Source: Metridium senile
Taxonomy: Eukaryota; Cnidaria; Anthozoa; Actiniaria; Metridiidae
Reading direction: 5' to 3'
DNA: 64,000 nt
Assembly (NCBI GenBank): GCA_949775045.1
Contig: OX459095.1
Coordinates: forward strand, 32,962,064 to 33,026,063
Positions 1 to 11,147 of the stretch are shown in pieces. Positions within the stretch are counted from its first letter, which is position 1, and every line of letters begins with the position of its first letter. The position numbers and the translations under genes were made by a program. The notes under the pieces were generated by a model that saw nothing but the letters and a program-made list of their open reading frames with translations, was not told the DNA's origin and made no database searches.

Positions 1-45
1 CAAATGTAGTTCACCCACTAGTTTCCATTTATTGTATAAAGTAAG
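1..45. repeat. Possible 3' end of a dispersed retroposon-like repeat
   Basis: The stretch holds 'actagtttccattta', which matches the terminal part of the repeats at 26521-26647 and 38090-38290. The match is short, so this is probably a truncated end of that family lying in a MUL1 intron. Confidence 0.3.
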
Positions 46-213
46 TTACTAACCCTCATGATTAAATTATTAAGAAAAACCTCATCAATCTACAAATAAA
101 TAGACCATTTGCAGGTTTCAACATGTATTAATTCTGCAGGTTCATTTCACATGAACCTAAAGAGAATTTGAAAGTATGCTTTATAATATAATCTCCATAT
201 CATTTTTCTTCAG

Positions 214-3200
214 AGTGCTGTGAAATTAGAGTTTGGTCCAGAATTGACTACTGCCTTAGAGGCGTCCCAAGACCATACATTACCATATGTTGCTATTGTT
301 GGTGAAGCACAGCCTAAAAAAACTCTAGATGTATTAACAAGTGCTTATGTACCTGATTTACAAAGTCTGATAAAGAAAGTCCATGTGTATGAACTTAAAA
401 GTGAGTGGAGCGAATCAACAAGAGCATGGTAAGTCAGCAAATAACTAAAATGTAAAAATGTGCTTCAGCCTAAAGGTGCTGTTACACTGTGTGATTTTAT
501 CAGCAACTTGTCTCACAATGCTTGAAAACTGGTGCAAGTTGCTGAGTTCGGTTTCGAAAGTAAAACTGAAATCTACTTTGTGCAATGCTGTCTACAGCAT
601 AAACAAATTGGAAGACTGCCTAGAAATATTACACTATGCAATATAAGTATAAATACACCGGTGATTATATTATAGTGCTGATTGGATCAAGAACTTCAGA
701 CTATTTTTGATATTCACCTACAGAGGTTTGCATATTTTTAGAAATGAGAAATAAACAGTTCTTTCTTCAAAAAAGGTTGGTTACGTTATTTTAACCTTCT
801 GAAATAATCACTTTTGTATTTTATACTTACTGTGCGACTCGCCGTACCGTAGTCACTTACAAAAACATTTGATGAATTTTTGACATTATTTTAACATTTT
901 TTCATCTCAATCGGACCAATCAGATACACGTTTATATCGAGGGGCGGAGTTTATATCGAGAGGCTGAGTTAATATCGATCAGAGGCGGAGACTTTAGATA
1001 CTTTGATGTCTGTAATTGGTCCAATTGAGATGAAAAAATGTCAAAATAATGTCAAAAATTCATCAAAAGTTTGTGTAGGTGACTACGATACGGCGAGTCG
1101 CACTGTAAACAACTCCTCAGGCTCGATGACTATCAATGAATATTAATTCGGAAATAATTGTTAAATATTCTTCAGCAACTTGCGCTGATTTTTTAATTAG
1201 AAAGGCTCTCATTTAAGAATTTGCATTGTGGATATTTCTTCTTCTATTTAAATCTGTACTTTCCCATTTAAATCTGTACTTATGCAAATTTTGTTGATGT
1301 GTGCTAAACACACAGATCAACCAATCAGAGAAGTTCACTTCAGAAATAATATACTCTGATTGGTTGATCTGTGTGTTTAGCACACATCAACACAATTTGC
1401 ATAAGTACAGATTTAAATGGGAAAGTACAGATTTAAATGGGAACCTGTTTTAGTAAAAAAATGACCTACAAGATACAATGTAGCATGTTTTTAAATCAGT
1501 TCAGCTGAGCTTATTGCTGTTAATTGTTCCTAATTGGTTAACAAACAATCAACTTTCCTGAAATATTTTATTAGATTAGAAATATTAGATTTGGTGTTTT
1601 TTGGTTATAAGCCAATGTGAATAAGAACAGCTGATATGATTTAATTACTCGGGCTACCTGTGGTAGCTCGAGTCTAAAAATGCAAACGGTTCTTCGTCGT
1701 CGTCGTCGTCGTGGTCCTCAAATTGGAGGGTCAGGTCCCAGGCGTTCCTAGTAGTGCATGACAGTGCATGGGCAACGATCGCTGACCGAAGGTTAATACG
1801 AACGAATAAATATCGATCGAAATGAAAACTTGTTTTTATTTTTGATGTGATTGACGAGACTGACGATGATTATGACGAATTAATTGTTCGATCGAATAAC
1901 GACTCTCGTTTACTCGTTTAACTCTGATCCCGCAGAAAGTAATGGCTATATGTTTTGGACTGATGATCGACAAGACATTACCTCAAATTGTTAGTTGCTG
2001 TACTACAGGGTTGACTCCCGAAATATAGCTTGCTATTTTCTTTTTTATAAAGACGAGGATATCTTGGCCGGAATGGTCCGCCGTTAGCGAAGTCCTTTCT
2101 AGCACAAACAGAAGATGTGCCACGCCAGCAGAATTGCATTCGCTTCGGTATATTATCAAGCACTTTCAAACAGAAATCTTGAGTTTATATTGATTAATGT
2201 GCTATATTTGTTCTTCATAATGTCAAAGAACGTGACTTCCTTCACGAAGCCTACAAAGCGAACACCGTCAACACGAAATAAAAACATTCAGATCGGCCTG
2301 TCTAAAAACCACTCTCAACAGCCCAAATTGCCTCAAAAATTATACAAATTGCTTAAATAACTACCTATCTTTCTTGTTCTGACGTTGAATTTTCAAGAAC
2401 AACTTCAAGTTTTCGAAGCATTCAAGTTTTCGAACTCTATATCCATTATCGCATACTCAAATCTTCGTAGCGGCGCTTTGGGGGGAGGGGACAGGATGAA
2501 ATGTCAACACTTTGTAACACAGGCATCCCGGTACATAGAAATATATGTCGAACAGATTTATACAGCCCAAAATCCATCTTTATTTTCGTGACGTTTATTT
2601 CTCAAAAGGTTGATCTTGATAATAATGTTTCTGAGATTTAGTTTTCATTTTCTCAATAAAAACATTATGAAATGTGGAATAAGGACATTTCTCATTAAAA
2701 TAACCTAAAATTAGTCATAAATGATTTACGTGCATATGTTTATTTTTGTGCACATTTTATACATTTTGTAAACATTAATCAACCAATTTAGTTCCTCCTC
2801 ACCCTCGGGACTTTCCAAAGTAGCTGGGTTGGCCGCAGAAAAGAGGTATAGAATAGGTATATAGGAATAGATTTGGAGCTTTTTATTCTGACCACCTAAT
2901 AGAGGGTGATCACTTAATGGGTGACCGTTTGATAGAGGTACCACTGTATATGTATTGTGTATGATCTATGTATGATACATTATGAATAGCTGTTATTACA
3001 GTTATATGCAAATGATTTCAAACAATGGATTCAAATTGAGGCTTTCGGGCAAACCTATTGTTTTCGCCTGAAAGCCTCAACTTCAACCCATTGTTCAAAA
3101 TCATTTGCATATAACTGTAATAACAGCTATTTCAATCCCTCAGAATCCCTTCTGTTCAGTAGCCCGAGTAATCGCTCACAGAGCGTCTAGTTATTTTACG

Positions 3201-4031
3201 CTTTGGTTATATCAAACTCAAACAGCTTTTGTTGCCACAGCCCTATTGTTCTTGCTATTGTTTTTAGAGGATCATTACTTAAACCAATAAATCAAGATTA
3301 AAATGAGGTAGTTATACTAACTTAGAACTCTAACTCTCAGGTATGATGCCAAGCACCTTCTCAACTCAGTTGTACAAACTGTACCATTCAAGTTGTGCTC
3401 ACCAAATGGATGTGCACTTGTCACTGAACCTCTTTCAGCCAATAATCTTGAATTACAAAATGTTTTCGACAAGTTTGAGCCTATAGCTCACAATACAGCA
3501 CAAACTATAATACAATGGGCTGGTGGAGAAAGAACAAAGGGTTTTCAAACTGTTGAAGAAGTTCTCCCAATAGGAACTACAGTACTTGGCATTGGCAAAC
3601 TATCTCTCACTAAGGATGGCATGGTTTTGAGTCCTCCAACAAATGGAAAGCATTATTTTCTCTCAATGTCAAGCATGGAATCCCTTATACGTGATGCTCA
3701 ATCCAATAAAGGATTATGGAAAGCTTTAAGCATCATTTTAGCGTGTGGTAGTGGCATTCTGTTATGTGTTGCTCTTTACAAGTTCTATAAGAAGAAAAAG
3801 CAAGAGTTTGAAAATGAACAGCTAATGAGAAACCTGAGAGAGCAAGCAGAGGATCCTAATGCGGAGAACATTGCTAATGAACCATGTGTTATTTGCCTGG
3901 ATAAACCAAGAGATGTAGTCATTCTTGAATGTGGGCATATCTGTATTTGTAGATTATGTAGCATGCAGATCACTGAGTGTCCCATGTGTCGTGGAGATAT
4001 TTCACGCCTGGTGTCTACCTATTCAAGTTAG
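214..4031 (+). CDS. MUL1: MUL1, mitochondrial E3 ubiquitin ligase (last two exons; 5' part outside window)
   Basis: MUL1 (MULAN/MAPL) is an outer mitochondrial membrane RING E3 ubiquitin/SUMO ligase that acts in mitochondrial dynamics and stress signalling. Two exons are visible. The first is 214-428, after a pyrimidine tract ending in cag and before gtaagt. The second is 3341-4031. The splice rebuilds a Trp codon and gives the continuous segment TRAW-YDAKHLLNSV. The protein aligns with the intermembrane BAM/GIDE domain (ALEASQDHTLPYVAIVGEA; GGERTKGFQTVEE), then a transmembrane segment (about LWKALSIILACGSGILLCVA), then a basic KFYKKKK stretch. A C-terminal C3HC4 RING follows (CVICLDKP, ECGHICICRLC, CPMCR), ending in YSS as in the family. 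The N-terminal transmembrane segment and start codon lie upstream of the window. The 2.9-kb intron is full of short transposon relics. Identification is secure from domain order and motif spacing. Confidence 0.95.
646..829. repeat. Short dispersed repeat, also at 36044-36226
   Basis: The segment starts near 'agtataaataca' and ends near 'aataatcacttttgtattt'. Most of its length is matched at 36044-36226, including the middle 'gtgattggtcaag'-like block and 'aaaggttggtta'. The ends are near-inverted (agtataaataca versus tgtatttatact in the second copy), so it is probably a MITE. It abuts the next element directly. Confidence 0.65.
830..1105. mobile_element. 276-bp MITE with TA flanks
   Basis: The ends are inverted: CTGTGCGACTCGCCGTA on the left and TACGGCGAGTCGCACTG on the right. 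The inverted repeat continues inward for about 100 bases (tttgatgaatttttgacatt against aatgtcaaaaattcatcaaa). TA dinucleotides flank both sides (828-829, 1106-1107), as expected for a Tc1/mariner-type target. No coding capacity is present. Confidence 0.85.
1241..1448. mobile_element. Palindromic MITE, family of the copy at 12460-12668
   Basis: This is a near-perfect palindrome. Each arm carries a tandem pair of 'cccatttaaatctgtact', followed by 'tatgcaaatt' and 'gatgtgtgctaaacacaca'. The same structure recurs in ARPC3 intron 3. The left terminus is diverged here, while the right end is gggaacctgt as in the second copy. Confidence 0.85.
1683..1712. repeat. (CGT)n microsatellite
   Basis: Several perfect cgt triplets follow 'cttcgtcgtcg'. 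They lie inside the MUL1 intron beside an 'actcgggctac' motif that recurs inverted near 3161-3173. Confidence 0.8.
2886..2951 (-). mobile_element. Possible pogo/Tc1-like transposon end
   Basis: Read on the minus strand, this begins TA-CAGTGGTACCTCTATC. That resembles the CAGTGG-type termini of pogo/Tigger elements. It is followed by degenerate repeats of 'ggtgaccgttt/gatcacttaa' type. No second end was identified. Confidence 0.35.
2983..3134. mobile_element. 152-bp palindromic MITE
   Basis: The arms 'tagctgttattacagttat' and 'ataactgtaataacagcta' are inverted. They extend through 'atgcaaatgatttcaaacaa' and 'gaggctttcgggc' to a small centre. The element lies in the last MUL1 intron, about 200 bp before the final exon. 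Confidence 0.85.
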
Positions 4032-4161
4032 AAGTTCAGAATTGTGTTTCAATACTTATCATATAGGGACATTGCAAAGACAATCCAAATTTTTACTGTT
4101 AAAAAAATGTAACTCCTATTTTAAACCTTATTGCTAGAAAAAAAACTAAGAATGAGAATCA

Positions 4162-4167
4162 AATAAA
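4162..4167 (+). terminator. Probable MUL1 polyadenylation signal
   Basis: AATAAA lies 131 bp past the MUL1 stop codon. Another AATAAA-like site is near 4547, so 3' end choice is uncertain. Confidence 0.45.
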
Positions 4168-4690
4168 TACGGACTTGAAGGGAGATTCTGTTAAAATCAG
4201 TGTTGGTTCATACCAACCAGAATGTCAAGGCAAGCTTGAAAGGTTGACCACTTTTTTCAGTTGGAAATACCGAAAAATTGATTGTTCCATTTGTTCTCCA
4301 ACAGAAATTATCATCATGGGTTTTTTTTTTTTTTTTTTTTGTACAAATAGTAAGCACCCAAGAACATCATCCTGAAAGGAATTAATCAAAATACAAAAGA
4401 AGATCTCTACAGTAGAGCTGAATTTTCCATTTTGTCATTCCTTTCTTACTAAATTTGATTTTAATTTATAATGTGACAACATTAGGTTATAACAAACTTT
4501 AGGGTGGTACTTGTTAGTGAACTAGTTTGAAAAAAAAAAAGAAGAAAAATAAATTGTGTGTAATGTGACTAATGGATTACGACATCTTTTATCTTTTCCC
4601 TGGCTGATTGGGTGGATGAGAAAGACAAGGACATTAGGGTACATGGTTATGTAATAATATGAACTGTATATTAGGGTGACAGTATATCGA

Positions 4691-4971
4691 ATACAGCTAT
4701 TTCAAAAATGTTGAATACTGAATAATGCATTCCAAGACCAAAGGGCATTGTGGGTCTCATTACAATTAGAAATAGATATACAGCGATATTTGCTTCGCAT
4801 ACTGAACTAGCTCATATATTGTTTTGAATGGAATGCACTAAGAATAAAATAACTTATAATGAAATAATCTATTATACTCTAACCAATATTAAATGCCTCA
4901 GAATGCATTTCACGGTCTTGGAATGCACTAATCAGTATGCAGTTCTTTAAAATAGCTATATACATGACTCT
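4691..4971. mobile_element. MITE-like inverted repeat ('tacagctatttc' family)
   Basis: The left arm begins 'tacagctatttcaaaaatg', then 'gcattccaagacc' and 'gggcattgtgggtctcat'. The right arm has 'ggtcttggaatgcactaa' and ends 'aaaatagctatata'. Relatives are at 39259-39521 (full) and 58875-58946 (one arm). Confidence 0.75.
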
Positions 4972-7760
4972 TTTGACTCAATATGATGTTTGGTCATAAA
5001 TCGTCCTTAGCCTCACATTCATGCAGCTTATTGAATATGCGCATATTCATTAAGAATCGCCTATAGTTTTATTTACCAATCCTTTGAATAACTTGCTCTT
5101 CTTCAGGGTAGACAGTTGGCAAAACAGGGCAAGACTGAAAACATCGCATGTTTTTTTTTCATAACAATATACCTTGAAGAAAAATAAGTTGATCAAAAGC
5201 TTGGAAGAAAAAAAAGCCAAGAATGGCTAATATAAAGCAAAAATGTCGGTCTGAAATTGGCATATAGGTGAGCGTAGTGTTTACATGTAATTGTTGCACA
5301 ATGGATTTTGTAATTTTCTTTGTTCTAATAACAATGGTTGGTTGGCAAAACCATAACAAAACGCATCGCTGTACGTCGGTCTATAACATCTTTTGAATGA
5401 ATGAATGAATGAATGAATGAAAACTTTATTTAACGAGGAGACCTCATCACACTAAAGGGCTCTTCATGAGGGACCTCAAAAAAAAAAAAATTTAATTTTC
5501 AATCATGTCTACTTGTTTGATTGGTTGTATGTATTAATGAGATGTTATCATCATGATCATGGCAAGCTGCTGCAGAATAGAATATTAACAGAATATTATG
5601 GAAAAAAGCCTCAAATGAAATTAATATAATCAAAACTTGATAAAATTACCGACATCCTTTGCGGCTTTAGGAGTGTTGACTGTACGTAGCTGCGACGTCT
5701 GCATGCGACAACGTTTTTGAGATCTCCACTATAGCTGAAATAATCCAATTTTCTTGATCAAAGGATTAACGTTCATAATTGATTGATAAGTCCAACTGTT
5801 AATTCGTAGATCGATCATTAAAACACTAAAACCATGAAATACAAACAAAATAGTTAATTAAAACCAATAGTTTCTTAGTCACTCACTCATCCAGAAACAC
5901 TGAATCAAATACAAAGGAAACAATCATCGTTACAACTTGTCGGTGACGGTGACTAAAAGTCACTAAATATAAAAAAATATTACACATTAGCAATTTGATT
6001 TTATATCATATGGATTACTAGTGCTTTTCCTCTAATTATTCCCTTATAGAAAACAGCTGATTCATTATCTGGTCATTTTAAAGTGTAAGAATATTTAAGT
6101 GCATTTCACGGGTTAAAATTGGATTCAATCAACCTGCGAATTAGCATTAATTTGAGTGCAATGTAACAGTCGCCCAGATATAAACACGCACACAAAGACA
6201 ATAATGTGAATTGAAGTAGTGGTGAGCAATGCACTTCGCAAATTTATTCGAATTACACTTTCAGATCAGGTCCATAGGCTTGGGGGAGGGGTGTTACAGG
6301 CAAATCTCAACTTGCAGATTGAAACACGCGCATTGCGGGTCTCTAAACATATCAAGTAATCCGTTAAATATGAAGGTAATAGAGCGAGCCGATACAGCTG
6401 ATTCCACTTGACTAAAGCTTACAACGCGTTATGGGATTAACAGCAAGACTTCTAAAAGCAAAACATTTAGAAGCGGATGTTGGTAAAATTAAATGCTCTC
6501 AATTCACAACTTGTACATTTTGGACGACATCTTTAACCGGACTGAAAATAAACATCCTTTTTCAGATTAAGAGGGATTCAACTCAGCGGTGAATTTATAT
6601 AACGCATTCAACTACACTATATAAATGCAATTTGTTTGTTATTTAAATTCGTTGAATATCTCAGGGGTCATTGCGCGAATCATTTTGATTTAAGTTCTCT
6701 GTAATATCTGATTTCTATAAAATTGTTGTCTGTGCGAATGTTTTCTTATTTACTTCACCCATGAAGTAAACTGATAGATCCTCACTCATTCTATAAAAAT
6801 GTGTCTTTCTACTTTTAATTAAAACTGATTCATTTTCTGTTTGAAAACAGAATAAACGGCTTCTTTTCATTAAAAAGTCTGAATCAAAAGTTTTGGGATT
6901 GGTCAAAGCTAGCGTAAAAACCGCCCTAAATCTGTAGCAACACCGCGACACTTTATTTCTTCGCTTGGACACTTCTAACGTTTACTATAGTGATTTCTTT
7001 CGGGGGAGGGGTGGTGCATTTCGTAATCGACCCTTTACGGGTCAGTACTGGTAGAACAGTCGAGCCACCAGAATATGTTTTTCAATTAATTAAATCACCT
7101 GGCACTAAACTAAAACAATATAACATTCAACCAAATTCCTTTTTTGTCAAAAATAAAATGGTACAAATTTTCAAATACGAGTATTTAAAGTAACTGTATG
7201 TTTTTATTTACTGTCGAGATACAGAGACTTATAAGAAAGCAGTTATCTTTCTTAACAACGCAGTTCCTCTTTAGTTCAGTAGATCGGGTTTTTCGATTGG
7301 TTAGTTCAAAATAGACTATGTTCGTTTACAGGGACAATGATATATCTTTTTATTAACCCATCAGATAAATTTTCTAATCTTCTTATATAACTAAGAATAT
7401 TAAAATTCGATGATATTATATGAATTCGATGTCGAATCGATGAAAACTATGAAGCATAAAAATCGATTAAAGATATAGCTCACGTGCGACTTTCCAACCA
7501 ATGAGAACGGTCAATCTTGGTAAGTTTGACGACGATTTGTTGATAACAGGGCGTACAAGCACGTGGTCTTATGACGTGGCGCGTGTTTTTGTGGCGGGTG
7601 AGCAAACGCTCTCCTGATCACACTCAATGGATGAGTCACCATGCAATCAGTTTATAGCACAACTATCTTAAAGAAAAATGAAAGGGTGCACATAGCATTG
7701 TCTTAGTAGTGAAAACAACAACATAAAGAAGAACTAAGCAATCGTGACGGCTTTGTGAAA
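4972..7760. other. Intergenic region between MUL1 and the first GPCR
   Basis: No gene is recognisable on either strand. Short open stretches lack family signatures. The region holds the microsatellite at 5395 and a poly-A run near 5480. The last few hundred bases should contain the GPCR promoter and 5' UTR. No clear TATA box or other core element stands out. Confidence 0.6.
5395..5421. repeat. (GAAT)n microsatellite
   Basis: About six tandem gaat units are followed by aaaactttattt. Confidence 0.9.
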
Positions 7761-7764
7761 CACA

Positions 7765-7803
7765 ATGGATTCTTCGCCATACGATTATGTCCGGCTTCAA
7801 TGA
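7765..7803 (+). promoter_or_regulatory. Upstream ORF overlapping the GPCR start codon
   Basis: ATG at 7765 opens a 12-codon frame (MDSSPYDYVRLQ) that stops with TGA at 7801-7803. The main GPCR ATG is 7800-7802, so the two overlap as ATGA in a different frame. Such start/stop overlaps in eukaryotic leaders usually lower translation of the main frame or make it depend on reinitiation. The overlap is read directly; its regulatory effect is inferred. It would be irrelevant if transcription starts downstream of 7765. Confidence 0.5.
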
Positions 7804-9047
7804 AAAATGGATTGATTGACGAGAAGAAAATGGAGGACGAAAGTCTAGTTATTGGTAAAACCGTCATATTGGTCTTAATCTTTGTGGTCAGTGTAACTGG
7901 AAATGCTTTGGTATGTTATTGTGGACTTCACACACAGAGAATGTCTGCTATGAACCACATTATAGTGAACTTAGCCGCCAGCGAGATTTTAATTGCATTT
8001 CTTGTTATTCCAATTAAAATCGAGCGCGAGCTAACTGGAGATATCTTATTAGGTGGTACTCTTTGTAAGCTAATGGAATATATCCAAACAGTAGCTCTTG
8101 GTGCTGCAATGATGTCTTTGATAATGCTAAGCGTTGATCGATATTGTTCAGTGTTCCATCCATTGTCGAAGATAACTCGCCGACAAGCTAAACATATGAT
8201 GGTGTTTTCATGGTGTTATCCTCTCTTGTGTGCAAGCCCTGTGATGTACTACGTTCTTGGCACGTCTCACCAGCCTAACGCCTTACTACTTCAGTGTCAA
8301 CATGGCCATGGGCATTCTCTCACCCAACTCGACAGACTTTATTCTTTAATTCAACTCTGGTTAGTGTTCTTGCTACCTGTTTTAGCAGTAACAATGGTAT
8401 ATGCAGTCATTCTTACTCGCCTTCTACGAAGTGGGTCACCGTCAAGAGGGAGGGTGACGAACGTAGGACCATCTACTAAACCGATCCAATACCCCGGCCC
8501 CATACACCGTAGCTACACTACAGCCTTTGATTCAAATATCGTGCCGCTAGCAAAACGACGTTCAGTCGTAATGAACCTGATCGTAATGTCCACATACTTA
8601 TTCTGTTGGACTCCGTTAGCAGCGCTTGTTGTAATACAAAACATCAAGACTTTTAAGTATGACTTGGGATTTCAAACAATGCATGATCTTTCTTCGTTTC
8701 TAGCGCTGGCAAAGCTATGCCTTAACCCTGCAATATACAGCTTCTTCGATAACGCTATTCGAGAACAATTATGTCGATGCAGGCGTAAAAGCGCTAACGA
8801 ACAAGTCGCAGTTTATCCGGAAAAATGCGTACGAGGAAAGTTGAGTGAACTCAGTGTTAGTAGAATTGGGTACTCGAGTTTCGTTGGTACAACACCGAGC
8901 AGTGAGCCTTTGCTGTGCTCAGAATCAAATCAACCAAACTCTTATAGAGCTACAAGCTTTAATACTGAAAAACTCGCGCAAATGATTGCCAATACACGAC
9001 GATATCGAAGTTTTGGGATGTTTACATCGAGAAGTTCTAATATTTAG
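7800..9047 (+). CDS. Class A (rhodopsin-like) GPCR, peptide-receptor type, single exon
   Basis: The 415-residue protein has seven membrane segments. TM1 is about TVILVLIFVVSVTGNALV, with the conserved GN. TM2 (NLAASEILIAF) has Glu where most family members have Asp 2.50. TM3 ends in the DRY motif (SVDRYCSVFHPL). TM4 is around SWCYPLLCASP. Two extracellular cysteines (TLCKLMEY and LLLQCQHG) can form the usual disulfide. TM5 is FLLPVLAVTMVY and TM6 is YLFCWTPLAALVV. TM7 has an intact LNPAIYSFF. A CRCRR cluster after TM7 suits palmitoylation. The C tail is long and Ser/Thr-rich. The overall look is that of neuropeptide-type receptors coupling to G proteins at the plasma membrane; the ligand cannot be inferred. 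I take ATG 7800; an in-frame GTG upstream at 7755 is unlikely to be used. ATG 7830 (MEDESLV) is an alternative start. Confidence 0.9.
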   Translation: MKNGLIDEKKMEDESLVIGKTVILVLIFVVSVTGNALVCYCGLHTQRMSAMNHIIVNLAASEILIAFLVIPIKIERELTGDILLGGTLCKLMEYIQTVALGAAMMSLIMLSVDRYCSVFHPLSKITRRQAKHMMVFSWCYPLLCASPVMYYVLGTSHQPNALLLQCQHGHGHSLTQLDRLYSLIQLWLVFLLPVLAVTMVYAVILTRLLRSGSPSRGRVTNVGPSTKPIQYPGPIHRSYTTAFDSNIVPLAKRRSVVMNLIVMSTYLFCWTPLAALVVIQNIKTFKYDLGFQTMHDLSSFLALAKLCLNPAIYSFFDNAIREQLCRCRRKSANEQVAVYPEKCVRGKLSELSVSRIGYSSFVGTTPSSEPLLCSESNQPNSYRATSFNTEKLAQMIANTRRYRSFGMFTSRSSNI

Positions 9048-11147
9048 GAGAAACGCGTTCACATGGGAAGAAGAACAAAACATAACAGTTTGAACAAATG
9101 AAAGGTTGAATAGCTAGAATGTTATTCATTTGTCTCACGAATGTCGAAGTTTTGGACTGCGACGTTTCCACTGCGAGTGCTTACTGCCAGTCTTTATCAG
9201 GCGGCGATGAGTAGACTGTGGAATGCTCTATGAATGACGTTACTAAATACAAAAATAGATACACACAAGGAAGTAGATATCGACCAATATTGACATTTAA
9301 GTCATTTACCAAGAGAGAATTTTTTATAATTAAATGCATTCTTGCATTTACTCAATAGGCGGAGCTCGAAGAAAGGTTTTGAACCTCTGAGGAAGACTGA
9401 ACCTCGTCAGTCGATATATTAAATATTGTTGATATTCTAACGATAATCAAATTAGTGAAGATTTGTTTTATCATATCAATCGTGTCATAATTTTTCAGCT
9501 TCTATGGTAAGCAGTAAACTCAACATGATATATATAGCAAGTATATGGTAACTTTGTTACCCTCACCAAAATACTATAGAACAAGTTCATGGTGTAAAAC
9601 ACTTGAAAGTAAAGAGCCTTAAGTCATTGTTTTTAGAATTTGTATTACAATATCAACATTTTATGTAAGAAAACAACAGAATATATTAAAAATATAATAT
9701 CAAAACAGGGACTTTGGTCACTACTAGTAGACTAGTAAATAAAACAAAAACATATTATATAATTTTTGGTCATTTTTGATTTTAAGATTTATCTAAAAAA
9801 GTATGTAAATAATATGAAACAGTAAAAATGTTTTAGCTTGAACTGAAGTTGTTCAACATTGAGATCCCACTTGTCAAACGCAACGCTAAACAAACAACAG
9901 GTCTATAAGGGGCCGACCATTTAACCTTTGAGGGGGGAGGGGTGATTTTGAAAATAAATTTCTTGCAGCACAAATGGAATAAAAAAAATATTTCCTGCAG
10001 TATTGTAAGGGGAGGAAAATTGTTGCAAATTATAGAAATACATATCCTGCAGAGCATTGAGAAGGAAAAAAAATAACCTGTCCACCAAGACGTAGGGAAA
10101 AAAATTTCTTGCTGATCGGAAATCAACCCCCCACGCCTCAAAAGTTAAATGGTCGATTGATGTCATGTGTTGTGTGTGATTGTTTAATTTAAATTATGTT
10201 GCCCTTCTGGGGAAAATAATTCCATAATTACGATGCAATGTGAAAAGAAGCTGGGTAGTTGACGATCTCTCTGAACGACCACTCAATCTCAATTTCCCGT
10301 TTTCTTTTCCCGTATAAACTCTGTAATAAATCTCTCTCGTAAGCGACTATCAAGAGCCTTCAGAGACTTCTGACCTTTGGAAAACAATATTTAAAACAGC
10401 TTTAGAGTTACCGTTGGCAGAAATAAGTATGTCAAACAAAGAGTTAAGATCGGCAGTAATTTTGAAATTCGTTGAAAATTCGACCATGATCTTGCCTTGG
10501 GAAGAATGTTGGATGACGTTTAATCGCTTCTAGTATTGTTGTTGGTCTATGAATCAAGGATTTTGCGAATTTATATAAATAGATCATGCAATGCAATCAA
10601 TTGCAATCAATTAATCAGTCGATCATAATCAATCAATCGATCAATTATAATCTAACTACCAAATCGATAAAAAAATCACTTTTCTTTTTTTAGCCCGTGA
10701 ATAATTGGGGAGACTCAGACTCACGTTAACTACCTTCTACGTTAAATATTTTAGCACACAACTCTGCTCACAAGTTCATTTTTGCGACAATCATCCGACA
10801 ATGCAAATGAATCAGTACCAGCAACGATCATAATCATTACTATACCCATACCCATACCCCTTTCAAACCTTTAAAAATCGGACAGCCACTCCTCAAGCTA
10901 TCAGCAAATCTTTTTAATCAACCATGTCTCGTTTCTTGCATGGAAAACCGTAAATAAATAATATGATTATATAAAATGCAATTATTACGGCTAAAAAACA
11001 ATATTTTTTTGTTTTGGGCTTCCTGTGTCTTATAGCCGCAAAGTCTTATGGGACAGGCGGAAGGAAAAGGAATGCTGGGTAAACTGGGAGTTTACTTCCT
11101 CGGAAGAATCTTTTCGAATTTTGTCCTGATTGTTTGTGTTTATAATC
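9048..11147. other. Intergenic region between GPCR and ARPC3
   Basis: No gene is recognisable. It contains one palindromic element (9913-10155). The final ~150 bases, upstream of the ARPC3 ATG, should hold its promoter and 5' UTR, around 'ggacaggcggaaggaaaagg'. Confidence 0.6.
9913..10155. mobile_element. 243-bp MITE with G-rich/C-rich inverted ends
   Basis: The left end 'cgaccatttaacctttgagg' and right end 'cctcaaaagttaaatggtcg' are inverted. Internal arms share 'aaatttcttgc' and its inverse, 'ctgcag' boxes and poly-A/T runs. Apparent minus-strand ORFs of 81-102 codons here are by-products of the palindrome. Confidence 0.8.

Noticed and set aside
7755..7799. Earlier GTG start for the first GPCR
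   Set aside because: Non-AUG starts are rare in animals, a good ATG follows at 7800, and the extra 15 residues add no signal peptide.
9833..10166. Two overlapping minus-strand ORFs (81-102 codons)
   Set aside because: They coincide with a palindromic MITE and low-complexity poly-A/T sequence.
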